Source of the DNA: Massospora cicadina
Lineage: Eukaryota; Entomophthoromycota; Entomophthoromycetes; Entomophthorales; Entomophthoraceae
Length of the DNA stretch: 64,000 nucleotides
Direction of reading: 5' to 3'
Assembly (NCBI GenBank): GCA_022478985.1
Contig: JAKSZP010015877.1
Span: 124,001-188,000, forward strand
The translations under genes were made by a program, and so were the position numbers. Positions within the stretch are counted from its first letter, which is position 1, and every line of letters starts with the position of its first letter. The notes beneath the pieces were generated by a model that searched no databases, was not told where the DNA came from, and saw only the letters and a list, made by a program, of their open reading frames with translations. Below are positions 11,061 through 20,751 of the stretch, in pieces.

Positions 11061-12796
11061 TGTCATGGAATCTTCTGATTTAATTAAGACTGGGCTTCCA
11101 ATCTGGGTGTGTAACAACCCAGTGGAAAGCCCATAATGCCAAGCGGATAGCAGTTCTGAACAATTGTAGGAGGGATCCCCTAATATTCTGGTGAGGGAAA
11201 TAAAAGTTAATAAACATACCAAAGGCACCCATTGCAAACCAAATGGTTGCAATGAGGGCAACTGCAGATCTTTCTGGGGCATCCTCAAGGGTGAAAGAGG
11301 CAAGGAGAATGACCAAACCTCCTGGTTTTGCAGTTGGTGACCTTTGGCTCTATTTTCCCAACCATCCTTGGACTGGATCATCATAATAAAAATTCTGAAA
11401 CTAATAGAAATTTTCAAAATTTCTAAAATCTGATTGGTTTCACAAATCGAATCAAATCAAATTGATCTGCCCATTGGGAGGCCTTGGGCTTGTCTTGCGT
11501 CCATTGAGAGGTTTCAGGTTGGGTGCATTGCCAGCATGGCAGATCAATTTCAAATTGATTTGAGCCAGATTGACCCTCAGCAGGATAAACAGATGTCAAA
11601 TGCCTGATCACCACCTCACAGTTGTGTGGATGGTGAGTCCTCACCTCCAAAATGGAGAATTACAATTAGCGGAGATAATTACTCCGCCCAAATTGAGCTA
11701 AACTGCCAGAAGATTGGTGAGGCAGATTAGGTCAAATTCTCCAATAATTTCATGGAGTGAGAGTAGGACCTAAAGCTGGTCTTCTAGGTACCAAATGGTA
11801 GACAGGTCATTGTGAAGAGTTTGGCAGATCTGAAAAATTTCTGATGTGGTGAATTGGCATCATAGGCTTGTGGCGAATTCTTGGATCATGATCATCGTTT
11901 GGTGGACCAACAAATTGATGGCTTGGAGGGCCCACTTGATGACCATTGGCCCTAGGATGCAGATTGCTGCATACTTCACTGGGTTAAGTAAAGTATTGTG
12001 AATAAAGTGATGGAGCTCATGGAGTAGGTTTGGGAGGGAATAGTTTTATTAAACTTAAAGGTGAAAATGGACTGACAACTGCTCCTTACAGAGGCAGTTG
12101 CATATATATGTGAAATGGGGAAAAGGGGGCCATGGATATGTCTTTCTTGGGCAGTGGTAGCTGAATTACTCATGGGTACTCAGCCTGGAATTAGTGCTTT
12201 GTCATCTGGCTTACACAAAGGTCACAAAAGCTCTAGCAACATAATCATTGGATCCACCAGGGAGGGACCCTCACTGATCCAAATATAAGTAGATTTACTC
12301 AGATTGAAGGGGTGGCTGAATTGGGTTCTACCAGGGATAATTCCAACAAATTTTTAGAAGATTTTTTAAAATTTCCCAAAAGTGAATTTCCAACTCTGAT
12401 TGACTTTCCCAGACCCAAAATTTCGGATTCCATGTCCCATACCAGGTTTTCTGACTCAGGAACCTTTTCCTGAGTTTTGAGGCCCTTTTTCTTCATTTCC
12501 AAGGATGTAAAAAATGGCAGGATGGGGCTCAGTTGGATGGGGAGATGCTGTTGAAGGCTTCTGGCCTGTATTACCTCTTTACAGACCTCTTTTATTCTTT
12601 CAACCAGAGAAGAAGCAGCCAAATGGAATACTGTGGTGGGGCTTTTAGTGACAGCGCAGTGACCCAACGATCATCAACCACATGACCCAAGTCCCCCAGT
12701 TGAGTCAAGGGCTCAACAGGGGCACTGGGTCACTTCTTCTTCCTAAAAGGGATCTTTTTTTAATCTAACCCAAGAGGCTGACTCTCTAGACTTACA
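11061..12796 (-). repeat. Ty3-1 3' LTR
   Basis: 1736 bp, from TGTCATGGAATC to TCTAGACTTACA. It matches 20752-22500 closely along its whole length. It is unusually long for a Ty3 LTR and holds the open frame listed separately at its 3' (left) end. Confidence 0.92.
11080..11352 (-). CDS. LTR-embedded hydrophobic ORF (3' LTR copy), unknown function
   Basis: An open frame lies in the last 290 bp of the LTR, in the sense of the element. It contains SPTAKPGGLVILLASF, then a hydrophobic run ALIATIWFAMGAFGMFINFYFP, then GSLLQLFRTAIRLALWAFHW and ends DWKPSLN. Two membrane-spanning segments are likely. There is no ATG in the open frame itself; in the neighbouring frame a sequence with ENRAKGHQLQNQEV runs into it, so an ancestral start may have been lost by a frameshift. 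A related protein is encoded at the equivalent place in the diverged LTR of Ty3-2 (52313-52567), which suggests selection on the protein at some time. I do not recognise the family. Confidence 0.5.
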
Positions 12797-13080
12797 TTAT
12801 ACTCTCCTTTTTGAACGGGAAACATTCCTCCTCCTGGTACGTGGACCAGGCATAATTCTTGTGTCTGATAGGCAATTTGATGGCCAAAATCTTAGCAATT
12901 TTCTTGGGTTGATAGGTAGCTTCAGAATGTGACTCGTGGAACTCAGCTACTAGCTCCTTGAAATTCTCACAATCCTTTGCACTTACCCAACTATTTTCAT
13001 AGGCTGGGTAGCTTTTCCATGTAACCAGATATTGGACTGACCTTATAAATTTCCTTGAGACCAGTATTGCCTTCACTTAA
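12797..13080 (-). CDS. Ty3-1 chromodomain at the end of integrase
   Basis: The frame contains ILVSRKFIRSVQYLVTWKSY, then a Trp in SWVSAKDCENF and LVAEFHESH. This is the pattern of a chromodomain (aromatic residue, YLVKWKGY, W, then FH at the end). Chromodomains at the integrase C-terminus define the chromovirus branch of Ty3/gypsy and are thought to steer insertion to methylated-histone chromatin. A basic tail follows. This block is open for about 94 codons and ends 3 bp from the LTR. Confidence 0.8.
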
Positions 13081-14260
13081 GCCTCTTGAGAGTCCCTTAC
13101 TATAATGGGCTCAGGGGTATAAGGAAGCTCTCCCTTAAAGGGGGATAGTTAAGAGATTTGGAAAATATTGTGTTGTTTCCAATGGTAAGGTAGCTTGATG
13201 CAGTATGCACCATTGCCCAGATCCTTCTCTACTTCAAAAGGACCAGAGCGCTTATTAGCCAACTTCCTGAAAGGAACATACATATTCAGGTGACGGGTGT
13301 CAGGCATAACAAGTGAGCCTACAAAGATGTCATGCCCTGGAAGTTGTTTTCATCAGAAAACTTTTTATAGTCTTCAATGGCTTTTGATAAGTGTTCCTGA
13401 AAAACTTTTGAGTATCTCAGATCTTGGTGATCTGGTCCTCTGCTGCGGAGACTGCTGAGGGTAAGCGTGCTCAATCTAGAAAGATGGGTTGTAACCCAAT
13501 GTTTCTTCAAAGGGGGAAAATTCAGTGGAAGAGTGTGGGGCATTGTTGTAGGAAAATTGCGCTAAAGGAAGGTCTGTGGCCCAAGTGTCCTGGGTGGCTG
13601 AGGAGTAACAACATAAATATTGTTCTAACACTTGATTAACTCTCTCAGTTTGCCTATCCAATTTGGGTGATATGCTGTAGAACGGCAGGCTTTGATGTTA
13701 AGAAGTCCCAGCAAGGCATCCCAAAACCTGGATGTGAACTGTGGACCACGGTCACTTACAATTTCCTTTGGGAGTCCAAGCATGGAGAAGACATGAGTGA
13801 TGAAGAGTGCTGAAGTATCTCCCGCTGTTATAGTAGTGTTGCATGGGATAAGCAATGCAAACTTGGTGAAACTATCTACAACCACTATTATGGCATCAAA
13901 CCCCTTGGACTTGGGAATTTCCACAATTAAGTCCACTGAGATTGACGTCCTGGGGCCCTCAGCTTGTTGCAAAGGGTGGATAAGGCCCTTTTTTCCTGTG
14001 CGGTCTGATTTAGAGCGAGCACAGGTAACACAGTTTAATACCTAAGCTGGGATATCCTTGTAGAGCCTGGGCCAATTGTAGGTTCTTTTGACTAACTTGG
14101 CACATTTATTTGAACCAGGATGGCCTACTGTGGTTGGGGTGTGATGCTCTTCAAAAACATGCATGCGCAGGGTAGGTGGGACCCAAATCCTATCTAAAAG
14201 AAGATTATCCCATCTTTTAAGTGGTATAGTGCCGTTTGCGCTGCTTTGTCTCCAGGTCAT
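13081..14260 (-). pseudogene. Ty3-1 integrase, frameshifted
   Basis: Read right to left: an H2C2 zinc-binding block (HEEHHTPTTVGHPGSNKCAK at about 14160-14100), then the rve core at 13972-13625 with SISVDLIVEIPKSKGFDAII, the second aspartate in SDRGPQFTSRFWDALLG, and the catalytic Glu in RQTERVNQVLEQY at about 13650. The stretch YHPNWIGKLRELIKC shows a frameshift next to the Glu. PLAQFSYNNAPHSSTEFSPF follows, as usual for Ty3 integrases. The order H2C2, DDE, chromodomain is complete, but reading frame changes show that the copy is inactive. Confidence 0.88.
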
Positions 14261-14860
14261 TTACCACTTCAATTCCCTCTGAGCAACATAGTTGACCTGC
14301 TAAAACACGTTCGCACATGGGTGTTTCTGTAGATCTATTGGCATATGTTACCATTACAGGGGCGAGGGAGAGGATCATGGTGGAAGGCACTACTGTGGTG
14401 AGCTCAGACTTGTCCACCTCTGGGTTTGGAGCCAAGGCAGGGTCTCGACTCAACATATCTGGCAGCACATTTAAAGCCCTTTTATGAACTCATACTTGAA
14501 GTTAAAGTTGCAAAGATCACTGTATGTGCGTGCTTGGTGGTAAGCCAGCTTTTTGGGTTTCAGATAATACAATAAGGACTTATGGTCAGTGCATACTGTG
14601 ACTTCATGATTTTCTCCTTGAAGGAGATATCTCCAATGAGTCAGCGACTATGCCACCGCAGCTAACTCTTTATCATAGATATACCATACTTGTTCTGTAG
14701 AGGTGAATTTCCTTGAGAAGTATGCTCTGGGTGCTCCATCCCTTAAGCTCTTCCAATAGTAGCGCTCCCACTGCAACTGTTGAAGCATCACATGCCACAA
14801 TGAAAGACTTGGATGTGTCAGCATGCCGCAGGATTGGCGATAACAGATAAACAGTTATGG
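14261..14860 (-). pseudogene. Ty3-1 RNase H and connection to integrase
   Basis: The minus strand at about 14800-14470 corresponds in place and in DNA similarity to the RNase H of Ty3-2 (36430-36100), including the region encoding a tract that ends before LPDMLSRDPA at about 14465. The DxLSR tail is the usual end of Ty3 RNase H. Frame breaks are present. Confidence 0.75.
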
Positions 14861-15735
14861 TTTCCTCAAAGGCTTGTTTACACTCCTTTGTCCATTTGAA
14901 AGGGACGTTCTTCCCTGTCAGTGGGTGGAGGAGTGATGCAAGTTGGTCGAGCTCAGGAGAAAACTTCTTTTAGGAAAATCACAGTGCCCAGGAAACTTCT
15001 TAGTTGTTTTTGGGTGGTGGGGGTTGGCCAGGACTGAATGGTATCCAGCTTACAGGGGGACAGCATATCCATCTTTAAGGACCAGGTTCCCTAAGCAGGC
15101 TAATTCCTCTCAAAAAAATATGCATTTGGACAGCTTGACAAAGAGCCCTGCCTTGAGAAGAGCATCCATTACAGCCTCCAATCCTTGGTGTGCTGTTCAT
15201 GGGTTGGTGAGTGGACTAAGATATCATCAATGTAAGCGACAGCACAGGTAAATCTAGATCCCCCAGGACATCATCAATCAATCGTTGGAAGGCTGCTGGT
15301 GCGTCCTTCAGTCCAAATGGAATCACCTTGAACTTGAATATCCCGCGCCTTGTCCTAATGGTTGTGAGCCACTCTTGACCCTCACCTGGTTAAATTTATT
15401 AAACAAGTCTAACTTAGAAAAGATTCTGGATTTAGCAATGGCCTGTGCAATGGTTTGTTCCAAGGGGAGGGAGTATGGATCTGGAACTGTCACATTGTTA
15501 ACATGGCCATAGTCCACACATGGGCGTAAAGTCCCATCCGCCTTCTTGGCAAAGAGAACTGGTGAGGCAATGAGGAAAATTTTCTGAAAATACATCCTTT
15601 GTCCAGCATATTATCTATCCAGATGCCCAGCGCCTTATCTTCTTCCTCTATATGAGGGTACAACTGGCAATTGATCTTGACAAGATGCACTGTTAGATGG
15701 AAGTCTAGGTCGTATTCTGAATGGAGAGAAGTCAA
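14861..15735 (-). pseudogene. Ty3-1 reverse transcriptase, frameshifted
   Basis: The N-terminal block LYPHIEEEDKALGIWIDNML lies at about 15660-15590, followed by SPVLFAKKADGTLRPCVDYG at about 15560-15500 and SRIFSKLDLFNKFNQVRV, the first catalytic Asp region. YIDD is intact at 15223-15234. The usual QYVFGLTNAP block and thumb are damaged. Expected function is copying genomic RNA to DNA. Upstream (in the minus sense) the coding sequence is interrupted by LARD-1 at 15839. Confidence 0.88.
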
Positions 15736-15838
15736 TTAGCAAGTCTCATGTTAAGACATCCTTATATGGGGCTAGAAAGTCAGGAAAATTTTGTTGGAGG
15801 TCCAAAGGGGGAAGCTCAGAGGAAAATATTGAGCTGAG

Positions 15839-16419
15839 TGAGGGCTCTTGTCAGGATTCTCCCTGAAGTAGGTGAAAGCCTTGTCCAGGTGAATGGTTGA
15901 TACCTTTATTCGAGGGGCACAAATTCCAGATGGCTTAATAAGTTCAAGAATGGGGTTCAACTCTATATTTTCCAATGGTATGCCAAATTTGGGGATTTGC
16001 ATAAATTACTCTGAATTCAGGAAATCTCTACATCCCCATTTACTGAGTCATGTGATGTGGGGTTTCCAATGATCCAGTCATGAGGGTGGCGAGATCTGAG
16101 TAAGGTTCAAAATGGTGGCCAATCCAGAAGACCAGGAGAGATCCTGAATGGATGGGGACATGATGATCCTTGAGGAACCGTGTCCCCACGCACCCTATAA
16201 AAATCAATGCATGTTAGTCCAATAAAGTACTTTTTCAATAGGATATAATTTTATTTTATTTATTTAAGCTTTTATTTTATTCTAATGAACAAAGTCCCAT
16301 CCAACGTTGCGCCTGAAACCGCCTCTGTCCTCTCAGCTGACTATCAGCTCCTGCAGTCAGCCCCCATATAGGGTTTAACAGCGTTAGTACCAGTGGGCAC
16401 ATCTGGTAGAAACCTGATA
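15839..16419 (+). repeat. LARD-1 5' LTR
   Basis: Begins TGAGGGCTCTTGTCAGGATT and ends near CCTGATA. It carries a TATA-like CCTATAAAAATC at 16192, AATAAAG at about 16220 and an AT-rich (TTTTATT) tract at about 16250, in the order expected of promoter, poly(A) signal and R/U5. Similar to 18479-19058 throughout. Confidence 0.8.
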
Positions 16420-16421
16420 TC

Positions 16422-16439
16422 TGGTGCTCACTACAGGGG
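16422..16439 (+). promoter_or_regulatory. LARD-1 primer-binding site
   Basis: TGGTGCTCACTACAGGGG begins 2 bp after the LTR. The identical 18 bases stand at 56369-56386 after the Ty3-4 LTR, and a one-mismatch copy stands at the Ty3-3 LTR (50557-50540). The inverse would fit the 3' end of a tRNA (CCA end). Confidence 0.75.
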
Positions 16440-16830
16440 TGCTTCCAAGGCGCACCCTGAGGAGTTACCCTCAACCTCAGATGAAAATCAGTCTACAGCG
16501 AGCATTCCAGATGCTGATCTTCGGACCTACCTCCTCTGGAATGGCCAGGACCCAGTAACAGTGGAGACTGACTTTCTAAGGAAATCTTTTGAGTGTGTCC
16601 CAAAAGACTTCATACACTTCCAATCTCCCTGTCAGTTGAAACCTTTGCTTGACCTGTTAAGTAAGCCTGAAGAGATTAAAAATGTTATTGAGCAAAAATT
16701 CCAGCATCATAAAGAAAAAAGATTAATGAAGGCTATATTTTTTTACAGGGATCAAGCATCACGTTTTAAGAGGATGTGGGATTTAGGAGAAAAAGCCTTT
16801 GAATATATTACCAAGCGGAATGACTTTTAA
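16426..16830 (+). CDS. LARD-1 gag-like ORF, first part
   Basis: An open frame of about 130 codons directly after the primer-binding site, ending at TAA 16828-16830. The protein is acidic then basic, mostly helical in appearance, with LRTYLLWNGQDPVTVETDFL near its start, KDFIHFQSPCQLKPLLDLLS in the middle and a Lys-rich end (HHKEKRLMKAIFFYRDQASR). Position after the PBS and composition suggest a Gag N-terminal part. An ATG at 16393 lies upstream inside the LTR, so a start there would overlap the LTR end. I do not recognise a named family. Confidence 0.5.
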   Translation, partial: AHYRGASKAHPEELPSTSDENQSTASIPDADLRTYLLWNGQDPVTVETDFLRKSFECVPKDFIHFQSPCQLKPLLDLLSKPEEIKNVIEQKFQHHKEKRLMKAIFFYRDQASRFKRMWDLGEKAFEYITKRNDF

Positions 16831-17439
16831 ATGCTAGGTCATTTCTACTGTGATGAGAGAAAAATGCCCAAAAACCTTTTGGCTTTGAAAAAAATCAAAA
16901 AGAATTGCCCAAGCTACAACACATCCTCCAGTTGAAATAGAAGACCAAAATAATCTGAGTGCTTGAATTTTAACAAAAAAATTAATTTTAATACTAACCC
17001 TAATATTTATTTTTAAAAAAAAATCGAAATCCTCCACTTGATGTCAATTCCCAAACTGCCACTTCAGAGCAGAAAGTGGAAACAAAGTGCATAGCCAATT
17101 TGAACCCAAAAGTGCCAAATGACAAATCAAATGTGGCCAGCAAGCATTGACAACATCAAATTGATGAAATTAGCACAAGTTAAGAACCAGTTTCAAATCT
17201 CAACGAAGGCAGAAAACTCCAGAAATTTTCTGGAAGCCTAAAAATTATTTGGTGCAATAATGCGCTAAAAATGCTAAACAAAATGCCTGGGACTTATCTT
17301 TGCACCATTTTTGATAAGCTTGATGACTCCTTTCTGGCAAACCTAACGCTTTCTGACTTCAATGGCTCCCCTCCAGAGATTGTGCCAGGTATTACTAAAT
17401 CTGGCTTCAAAGGCTCCCCTCCAGAGTCAGGCCAGATAT
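16831..17439. other. LARD-1 interior without clear coding sequence
   Basis: AT-rich, with a direct repeat around 17350-17430 (GGCTCCCCTCCAGAG occurs twice, about 50 bp apart). No confident protein was found. Confidence 0.5.
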
Positions 17440-18180
17440 TACTAAAACAAAATATCAAGATCACCTGGTTCAGCTCTCAGATTGGGATAGCGCCGATACT
17501 GACAAAAACAAGGGCTTTAAAAAAGTCAAGCTTGAGGAACTGGCTGACATTACCTCTGTTACTAATACCAACCTTTTGGCCCACTTCAAATTTCCCTCTC
17601 AAACTTTGTTGCACAGGTCGCTTTTGGTCATGGGTGAGATTTGCTCACCCCAATTTTAAGACGGTGGCTTGGCATTGCTTGAAAAGGCCTCCCTGTCAAA
17701 GGCTTCAAGGGGCAACACCCTACCATCATTTGGTCATCTGCAAAGCTCGTGGGGTCGCTCTCCTACACAGCTCACTGATGACAACATTTTCTCCAAACGT
17801 TACTTGGATCTATTGGTGGATAAGGTGATAGCAAGATGTCATATTTGAGTGGCAAACGGGTTGAAGTGGAAGCTTAAAGAGGCTGAGACCAGCATGGTCA
17901 AGATGTCGCAGGAGGCATGTGAAAGGATAGTGCAGTTGGAGGCGGAGTTGAAGGCCTCCAAGTTAGAAATTATTCAGGAATAATGGCTGCTGGTTGACCT
18001 GCAGTCAAAGAATTGGGACAATACCGACCAGATTGAAATGCTTAAGATCAACAACTTGCAGATTAGGCATTAGTTATCTGACATAAGGGCAATTTACCTC
18101 AAAACCAGAAGGAAGCTCAAAGACGACCACCTTGAAAGACTAAAATTGGTCATCCAGAAGCAGGCCGCAGATTGAGGAGC
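17440..18180 (+). pseudogene. LARD-1 gag-like ORF, second part with coiled coil
   Basis: One frame reads almost through this stretch. It includes YQDHLVQLSDWDSADTDKNK, KLEELADITSVTNTNLLAHF, FPSQTLLHRSLLVMGEICSP, a stop, then SKASRGNTLPSFGHLQSSWG and IFSKRYLDLLVDKV. After a frame change, a heptad-rich segment follows: KLKEAETSMVKMSQEACERI, VQLEAELKASKLEIIQE, a stop, DNTDQIEMLKINNLQIRH, a stop and LKTRRKLKDDHLERLKLVIQ. The second half is a convincing coiled coil. Few stops over 740 bp imply recent decay of a real gene. Likely a structural (Gag-type) protein; not assigned to a family. Confidence 0.55.
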
Positions 18181-18189
18181 TTGAAACCA

Positions 18190-18478
18190 CCTTTAAATAA
18201 AGAATAATCTGAGTACTTTACCACAGAGGCTTACCTCCAAGATCATTCCATGCTCAACCGTTGGGCAACAAATTCTACTGGCAAGATCCCAGCACCCCAA
18301 TCCGCAGCGCCCTCGTTCTCTATGGCTTTACCGTTGACAATATTGGGGTGGCCTCATTCTACAGCACCAGCATCACCGACCTGGTCTGCATCAAGCCTGA
18401 GGCTCCATATGCCCCCAAACTTTTGTCCTCTGTCTACCTTAACATTCAAGCCACAACTTGCTCCCCTATGACAAGGCT
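18190..18478 (+). pseudogene. LARD-1 third coding block, unknown
   Basis: An open plus-strand frame includes GNKFYWQDPSTPIRSALVLY, GFTVDNIGVASFYSTSITDL and YAPKLLSSVYLNIQA, and stays open to the 3' LTR. The composition looks like a folded protein rather than random translation. No known domain recognised. Confidence 0.4.
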
Positions 18479-19058
18479 TGGGGGCTCTTGTCAGGATTCT
18501 CCTTGTATTAAGTGAAAGTTTTGTCAAGGGGAATGGTTGATACCTTTATTTTAGGGGCACAAATGCCAAATGGCTTAATAAGTTTGAGAATGGGGTTCAA
18601 CTCTATGTTTCCCGCTGGTATACCAATTTTGGGGATTTTCATAAGTTACTTTAAATTCAGGCTACTCTACATCCTCATTTTCTGGGTCATGTAAAGTGGG
18701 GTTTCCATTGATCCGGTCATGAGGGTGGCGAGATCTGAGTAAGGTTCAAAATGGTGGCCAACCCAGAAGACCAGAAGAGATCCTGAATGGATGGGGCCAT
18801 GATGATCCTTGAGGCACCGTGTCCCCATGCCCCCTATAAAAATCAGTGCTTGTTAGTCTAATAAAGTACTTTTTCAATAGGATATAAGTTCATCTTATTT
18901 TATTAAAGCTTTAATTTATTCTAATAAACTAAGTCTTGTCCAACGTTGCACCTGAAGCTGCCCCTGTCCTCTCAGCTGACCATCACCTCCTGCAGTCAGC
19001 CCCCATATTTGGTTTCCCATAATTAGCACCAGCGAGCGCATCTGGTGGAACCCTGATA
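18479..19058 (+). repeat. LARD-1 3' LTR
   Basis: 580 bp, starting TGGGGGCTCTTGTCAGGATT, partner of 15839-16419. It carries the same TATAAAAATC (about 18836) and AT-rich R region. Confidence 0.8.
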
Positions 19059-19062
19059 GCTC

Positions 19063-20104
19063 TGTTGTGAGAGTTTTAAATTAGTGTAAATTCCCCACTA
19101 CATCTCTTATTGGCGAAGGACAAAGAGTTAAGTTCCAGATTGATGTTCATCTGTTGTCGATGCTACCACCCTACCCCATGATAACAGGGTATAGTAAATC
19201 AGGTACTGATGAAAAGTGATTGCAGAAGCCAAATTTGTGGATAAAGAACTGCACTAGACGTTGGACAGTATGGCAGGTCATAGGTTATATGAAGCGCCTA
19301 ATATAGAAGGAGCAAGCACCATGTCCAGGTCTAGAGAGTGTGCCACTCTTAGATCCATAAAGTTGCCGCTGCTCCAGTATCCAGGAGAGCTTGTACTATG
19401 ACCTTCCGTACTCCTACTCTGAAGGTAATGGGAAACAGAAAATAATCTTGGTCCTCTCTATTGGCCATGGTAAGAGTGATGGCAGCGGAAAGTGGGGTTG
19501 ATCCCATAATGAGAAGTGGCCCAAAAGTATCCAATAAGCTACTTTTCTTCTCATAGGATCCCTCTGTGAGTTTCTCTTGGTCCCTAGGCAGGATTGGATT
19601 GGATGGGTCTACCATTATGATCTTGTTTATCACTAATTTGGGGGAGTGACTTTCATGGTTAATTATGGTGGGTGAGGCTGACTCAGTGGGAGAAGAACTA
19701 GGCTCAGTGGTATGCGAATCAGTTTCCTGATTAGGTGCGACATGGGCTTCTACCTGGGGCATTTTGTTGGGCGTTAGGATCAGATTACTAGGGTCTAATG
19801 TCACACTCAACTCCTCATCCGCAGAGAAGGTGAAGGGACTCTCCACTGGTGGTATGTTATTCTTCAAAGTAACATGCGGGTAGGGAGCTACCACTGCAAC
19901 CCCAATGGGCTCTTCCTTGGGAACTTGTTCCATGTAGAGGTAGGAGCGGGGTGGTTTGGACTGGACCGAACTAGCTGGGAGGGTGTTTTCAGATGGATGA
20001 GATGTCATTACTGCCACTGATGGTATTCTTGTGTGGAGGGGTTTTTCCCCATTGAATAAGCTAAGGTAAATGCAGCCACCATGGATACTGAGAGAGGATC
20101 CCAT
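19063..20104 (-). pseudogene. Ty3-1 gag C-terminus and protease
   Basis: A long Pro/Ser/Thr-rich frame (20104-19349) follows the capsid frame by a -1 shift. Near its end is the aspartic protease: FPITFRVGVRKVIVQALLDT, with the catalytic DTGAA motif at 19381-19373 intact. A frame change then leads to MDLRVAHSLDLDMVLAP at about 19350-19300, which matches the Ty3-2 protease segment LIDLRMAQTLDF. The coding sequence stops being recognisable at the LARD-1 junction. The protease would cleave the Gag-Pol polyprotein. Confidence 0.82.
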
Positions 20105-20674
20105 GCGGTATTGCTAGCTGAAGGGTTGTCCAAGGCTGCTCTGAAAGCTGCCATTGCAATGTTTGTAGGAATCCTCACCAAAGGTACTAGTGCCTTGAAG
20201 GCTTCTATCAGTGACAGCAAGTCAGGGACCTTCCGGTGGAGGGTAAAGAGACGGTAGAGGCAGGATGCTCTAGATTCTGTTGCTTGGACCGCATCAGATA
20301 CTAAGCTTAATAAAGGAGTGTGGTTCCCCATTTTGGTTGCAGCCTGTAAGACTCCTCTGACCCAGCGGCGTTCTTTCCCATCAAGAGCATCTAAGAGAGC
20401 CACACTTCTCTGTGCATTGGTGGGAGTGGGAATTTGGGACCACCCAGATGCAAAGTGTACATGAAGCTCTATTAGAGCATCTAGCACCTGTTCTGCTACT
20501 TAGTTGATGGTACTTGAGGAATTCCCATTTTTACTTCACTTGCCAAAGGTGCAGACTAGTTTGCTGGTGCTGGATGGATGTTATCCCAGGTTAAAAGAAG
20601 TTGTATGCATCTCCTGCAGAAGGAGATGAGTGACCAGCAAGAGAGACTGAGTCACATAGGGAATGCAAGTTCAT
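20008..20674 (-). pseudogene. Ty3-1 gag (capsid part)
   Basis: The probable start is the ATG at 20674-20672 (MNLHSLCDSVSLAGH), followed by one stop within 30 codons. The capsid-like frame 20487-20008 contains VPDLLSLIEAFKALVPLVRI, NIAMAAFRAALDNPSASNTA and AWDPLSVSMVAAFTLAYSMG. The same protein pattern is found in the Ty3-2 gag (51802-51599: DHIKDFHQIVESLRLPVVIA). It overlaps the next frame by about 95 bp with a -1 relation near the homopolymer block GGGGAAAAACCCC (about 20040), which could be a programmed frameshift or a simple indel. No CCHC knuckle was seen. Confidence 0.75.
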
Positions 20675-20751
20675 GGTAATTAAATAAGGTACTGCTTTGC
20701 CTGATCCCATGAGGAGGGCAAAAAGTGCTGAAGTTATAGGTCAGTCCATTA

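Larger units (their letters stand above)
15839..19058 (+). mobile_element. LARD-1: non-autonomous LTR element with gag-like ORFs, inserted in Ty3-1
   Basis: A 3.2-kb plus-strand element with two LTRs of 581 and 580 bp (15839-16419 and 18479-19058), a primer-binding site at 16422-16439 and 2.06 kb of internal sequence. No protease, RT, RNase H or integrase motif was found inside, so it would need enzymes from another element. Its interior has gag-like and coiled-coil reading frames. It shares its primer-binding site with Ty3-3 and Ty3-4, which are possible helpers. Removing it joins the Ty3-1 protease region (ending about 19063) to the Ty3-1 RT region (15838). A clear target duplication was not seen. 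Confidence 0.8.

Noticed and set aside
15772..16002. Minus-strand frame across the LARD-1 LTR start
   Set aside because: Most of it lies in the plus-strand LTR and is not kept in the same form in the other LTR flank; it is a chance frame joined to Ty3-1 pol.
17340..17430. Short tandem repeat near 17350 as a regulatory array
   Set aside because: Only two copies of a roughly 50-bp unit within coding-like sequence; too little to claim a function.
19349..20104. A stand-alone 251-residue host gene
   Set aside because: It carries the DTGAA protease motif, is continuous with gag and lies between LTRs, so it is element sequence.
20735..20751. Primer-binding site of Ty3-1 (TGGACTGACCTATAAC on the minus strand)
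   Set aside because: It lies 3 bp from the LTR, but the two chromoviruses do not share it and no tRNA match can be judged, so it was not listed.
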